Of a DNA stretch of 26,382 bases, positions 18,551-26,382 are shown in pieces. Below the pieces are notes generated by a model that did not search any database, was not told where the DNA came from, and saw nothing but the letters and a program-made list of their open reading frames with translations. The stretch is from Condylostoma magnum (Eukaryota > Ciliophora > Heterotrichea > Heterotrichida > Condylostomatidae). Made by a program: the position numbers and the translations under genes. The stretch covers positions 1 through 26,382 of the forward strand of contig CAKKTI010000290.1 of NCBI GenBank assembly GCA_920105805.1. Reading direction: 5' to 3'. Every line of letters starts with the position of its first letter. Within the stretch, counting starts at the first letter, position 1.

Positions 18551-18910
18551 ATGGAAGCCGCAGCATCTGTAAGAGTAAGTACTAGTCGTTACCCAGGGTA
18601 CTATGTTCATTAATGCAAGGAAATTTTAGTAAATTCTCCTGTAGTGATTGTAGAGGGGCTAGGCCAGGCAGTTACAGTTGCAGTTAAAACTGCGGAGTAA
18701 TTAGTTAGTTTAGGATATACATCTACTCATGATTTCACTACTTCCAGTATTACGGATGAGGAAACTAATAGGATTATACCTCGAGTTGCAATTAGAATGA
18801 ATAAAAGCTAGGATTTTTAACAGAAATATGAGGAACACAAGGCACAGAGTAATAGGTAGATTGGTTAAGTAATTATGAATATAAAAAATACTGTACAAAC
18901 TTTTAACTGA
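18551..18910 (+). CDS. Alba-domain nucleic-acid-binding protein
   Basis: 119 aa. A single Alba fold covers most of the protein: VRVSTSRYPGYYVHQCKEIL, then VVIVEGLGQAVTVAVKTAEQL with the helix-capping GLGQA, and the beta-hairpin end RIIPRVAIRMNK. Eukaryotic Alba proteins bind RNA or DNA; relatives include Rpp20/Rpp25 of RNase P/MRP and the plant and parasite Alba proteins that act in translation control. The short C-terminal tail is polar. The likely end is TGA 18908-18910, thirteen codons after the last in-frame TAA; read as Trp, the frame would run into the antisense of the convergent kinase gene. It is therefore one of the better cases for TGA as a stop. The kinase stop codon lies 13 nt downstream. 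Confidence 0.85.
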
Positions 18911-18923
18911 ATAATACTTAAGC

Positions 18924-20273
18924 TTATTTACTCTCTTGATAATTTGGCAAAGGAAACGGTCGATTTACATTGACTCTATGAGTACTTGTGGGTGGGTAAC
19001 GCACCCTATGATTATTACTGAAGGCATCGAATTCGATACCAACGTCTACAATACTTAAGTTTTCAACTCCACATATATCACTAATAATCCATGGCTCTTC
19101 CTTTAAAAGTCTTCCAGGATCTTTAGTATTGGATATTAATCTACAAAGTCTCTCAAAAACTTCTTCTCCTAGTCTTCGTCGTATAAAATCTGAAATGAGA
19201 ATTGGTCGATGAGGGGATTTCGGGCATTGCTTTAAAATACTCTCAGAGAAATTGAAATGCCGATTTGAGGATCTTGCAGTAGGGATATTTGAATCTTTGT
19301 TAGGAGAGTAGTTACTAACAGCAGCATTGGCTCTAGTAGAAGCAGCATCCGGTTTTTATTCTGCATTAGGTTTTGTCGGGGCTGAATTAGGCTGGGAAGG
19401 TTGTCTTTAGATTAAATGAGTTGGTGTGGGAATGTTAATTGAAATTTCCTTTTTATAAGGTTTTTTCTGCTTGAGATTTATTTCAAGTCCTCTCTCCTTG
19501 TACTTCTCAGCCTTTTATATAATCTACTCAAGCACTGGCCTATTCTACGGAGTTTTATCTAAAAGCGAGTATACCAATGCTTTTAATTACTATGAGTAAT
19601 AATCTGGTAATTACTCAGGCTGTGAGTGCAAAATCCCATTGAATACAGCCCCAATGTTATCCCCCTCGAAAGGTCTTTTAAATTAACAAATCTCATATAT
19701 AATGCACCCGAAACTCCACAAATCCGCTTTCTAGTCATAACTCTACCCCATACAAATCTCCGGTGCAATATAATACGGTGTTCCAATACCAGACTATGCT
19801 AAATCATCACTATTCTACAAAATTTTCGCAAATCCGAAATCCCCAAGTTTCAGCACTCCTACAGATGTAATAAACACATTCTACGATTTTAGATCCCTAT
19901 GAATCATCTTATTCTAGTGTAAATGATTCAGCGCCAGGGCAAGCTGGTAGATTCAATTCCACACAGTTTTCTCGGTAAATGGAGTTGATTTCCCGGCTGC
20001 TTAGTTTATCCTTTTTTACAAATCTCCAGAATCCGCGTAGTCCATTACTATATAAAGAGACTGCCCATCCTGGAATGACTCATGGTACCGAATTATATTA
20101 GGATGATAAAGCTTCTCTAGAACTTAAACCTCCTTTAAAGCCTTATCGGTGTTCTCATCCTCTAAAGGAATCGCTTTTAAAGCGAATAGCTGAGAAGAAG
20201 GGAGATGTTCAGATAGCCACACTTCCCCGTATTAGCCTCGACCGAGTTTTCGCATCATTCGATAGTTTTCCAT
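18924..20273 (-). CDS. Nek-family serine/threonine kinase
   Basis: 449 aa. The kinase domain occupies residues 4-260: glycine loop LGRGQYGEV (10-18), catalytic Lys33 in FALKAI, Glu48 of helix C, HRDLKSQN (125-132, Asp127 catalytic), DFG at 145-147, and activation segment [22 protein letters not shown] and the GTPYY-like P+1 loop fit NIMA-related kinases; ciliates have many, acting on cilia, basal bodies and cell division. Two proofs of code are inside: Gln131 of HRDLKSQN is TAG (19881-19883), and Trp107 in VWNWIYQL is TGA. The C-terminal ~190 residues are Pro/Ser-rich and then form a conserved-looking block ([19 protein letters not shown]) of unknown role. All catalytic residues are present, so it should be active. 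It ends at TAA 18924-18926. Confidence 0.93.
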
Positions 20274-20337
20274 ACTTTAAATCTATCGTTATAAAATGGA
20301 AGAAATAAGGGGATGATTTTATAGGAGGGTTACTTAA

Positions 20338-21684
20338 CTAATCTTTCTTCAACTTTGTTTTATCTAACTCGATTCTGTATCTAAAGACTGCTATTTGGAA
20401 TAACATCAACACAAAAATAAGGGAGGACAGGTAAATTGGCTCTATTAGGATTCTTTGATTATTGAACTTATAGACTATTTAAAATGGTTTTCTATGGAAA
20501 TCCACCGCGTTTTCTTTCTCATATACTAAAACTGGCCTTCCGAATAAGTCTAAATACGAGAAGACTGTCATGTTGTATTGTTTATCAACTTTAAAAGGAA
20601 GGAAGGTTTGGAAATCATAAGCTCCTTCCGGTAGAATCACTTCTACATATAAATGACTAGCAATTACATCTCTGAAGGGAAAACCAAAAGTAGTGTTAAG
20701 CATGAACAGATCTCCTTTATTCTTAAGGAAAAATCTGGAAGGAAGATTGTATCCGAGTTAAAAGTTGCTTTTCCAGCCTCCTAGTAAAGGAAATCTTGGC
20801 TCTATTTCTAAATAAGCGTAGCTTTAGTGCTTCCTTGCGTGAGAGGAACTAACATTTCCTAGCTCATCTTTAAAGGAAAGTCCCCATGAGCTTCTAGGCA
20901 AAATTGCTTCCATATACTCCAATGAATTCATAGCAGATGCTTAGAACTTATTAGTAAAATCAACTCTACTAAACTCACCTTCAAGAAGTGCTGCTTAGTT
21001 CTACACTTAATAGTTCTCTTTAATTGCAATGTTACCCCAATGTGATACTTCAATCTGCCGTTCAACTTTGGTAAAGTAAGGTAAAGGTACTGAGTTTTGA
21101 AAATGCACGTGCATAGTTGAGTTAGTCATAGCTGGAAGATCGTTGAATGGGCCGTATTATATCTCTTTTTCATCTAGATTAGAGTCGTCAGTAGTATAGG
21201 ACTGAACATCATCATTAGGCAGCAATACTCTTACTACTTCAAGCTGTGTGGTGTATGGAGATTGTATATGTAGACGGTCTTCAAACCAAAGGTATTATAA
21301 GTCGTATATTCCAATGCTTCTAGGGTAAGGATACATCTTTTCTGCAAAAACTTCTTCTATAATTAAGGTCAAAGTAGATCCTATGCTCAATCCTCTCTTC
21401 ATCTTTATCTTAAATTTCACTAGATCCTATATATCCACTACATCTATGTCTAAATTATTATAGGACTGGTCTTAGATATGCGCTCGGATGTGGGCAAGTT
21501 TGTGATAATCGTCTAAAGGCATATAGTAGTAGTATTTGGATAGTTCAGATGGGCCTTCGTTTTTAATACTTATTGTTGTCACAATTTTTACGAATTAAGA
21601 AGTTAGATCTATTGCTCGTTCAACGTTTGAGTTTATGAAATCTGAGCGTGCTAGGGACAATAGGAGGATTTATAATAAAGCCAT
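20338..21684 (-). CDS. OST1: Ribophorin I / OST1 subunit of oligosaccharyltransferase
   Basis: 448 aa. It has a signal peptide (MALLQILLLSLARS), a lumenal region with ribophorin I landmarks, one TM segment near residues 418-435 and a short basic cytosolic tail ending KLKKD. Landmarks include NSNVERAIDLTSQFVKI at the mature N-terminus, KYYYYMPLDD, YGPFNDLPAMTNSTM, FTKVERQIEVSHWGNIAIKE, EYMEAILPRSSWGLSF and RFPLLGGWKSNFQLGYNLP. Ribophorin I is a lumenal scaffold of the ER complex that transfers glycans to Asn. NTT and NMT sequons (in MLNTTFGF and QYNMTVFS) may themselves be glycosylated. Its size is shorter than human (607 aa), mainly because the C-terminal cytosolic domain is missing, as in yeast OST1. 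The stop is TAG 20338-20340, with 36 codons before it free of stop-like codons. The start is 151 nt from the divergent myosin gene. Confidence 0.93.
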
Positions 21685-21835
21685 TTATTTTATTGTTAGG
21701 TGATTAATAATAAGAGGAGTATTGGGTTGGTATTGCTGTAATAGATTAAATTGGAATAAAATTAGTCTTGAGCTCCTAAGTAAATTCGTATATATTGGAG
21801 CATTTTAATATATTTTAAGGAGTTAGAAATATAAA
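21685..21835. promoter_or_regulatory. Divergent promoter region between OST1 and myosin
   Basis: 151 nt between two start codons on opposite strands, one of the longest spacers in the window. AT-rich, with a TATA-like run (ttttaatatattttaa) about 20-35 nt before the myosin ATG. No factor-binding site can be named. Confidence 0.4.

Positions 21836-26382
<4,547 letters not shown>

Noticed and set aside
51-21684. Interpretation as many pseudogenes riddled with stop codons
   Set aside because: In-frame TAA/TAG/TGA fall at conserved Gln/Trp positions and there are no frameshifts in the recognised genes, so this is a variant code and not decay.

Overview
The window is a very gene-dense, AT-rich stretch of eukaryotic nuclear DNA, best explained as macronuclear DNA of a ciliate. 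The strongest clue is the code. In every recognisable gene TAA and TAG sit where homologues have Gln, and TGA sits where they have invariant Trp (RCC1 repeats, the YOD1 OTU domain, a Nek kinase, E1-alpha, TANGO2). TAA, TAG and apparently TGA also end genes. That is the ambiguous code known from the heterotrich Condylostoma (NCBI table 28: TAA/TAG = Gln or stop, TGA = Trp or stop). A conventional six-frame reading therefore shows only fragments; I re-read the DNA with that code. The assignment to a Condylostoma-like heterotrich is inference.

Under this reading about 95% of the window is coding, in 21 gene models. From the left: a compact ionotropic-glutamate-receptor-like channel (+), an SK-type K+ channel (-), a YOD1/OTU1 deubiquitinase (+), a four-TM protein (+), an unrecognised basic protein (+), a CXC/tesmin-type DNA-binding protein (+), TANGO2/NRDE (+), a 1007-aa Gln-rich protein (+), a tandem cyclic-nucleotide-binding protein (-), a small basic protein (-), a doublecortin-Ras fusion GTPase (+), a copine (+), the branched-chain 2-oxoacid dehydrogenase E1-alpha (+), a TPR protein with a possible mitochondrial presequence (-), a doubtful small ORF (+), an unrecognised protein with a putative 22-nt intron (-), DNAJC8 (-), an Alba-domain protein (+), a Nek kinase (-), ribophorin I/OST1 (-), and a myosin with an RCC1 tail running off the right edge (+).

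These are unrelated housekeeping, signalling and cytoskeletal genes, not an operon or a mobile island. What links them is the packing. Two head-to-head pairs have only 7 and 12 nt between start codons. One tail-to-tail pair has interlocked stop codons, another is 2 nt apart, and same-strand neighbours can be 6 to 16 nt apart. Almost no intron is needed. I see no transposon, virus copy, CRISPR array, rRNA or convincing tRNA.

The most interesting signals are: all three stop codons used as sense codons; TAA/TAG/TGA avoided in the last 13-45 codons before each real end, as expected if termination depends on nearness to the mRNA 3' end; genes overlapping at their stops under such a rule; and two notable fusions (doublecortin-Ras, myosin-RCC1).
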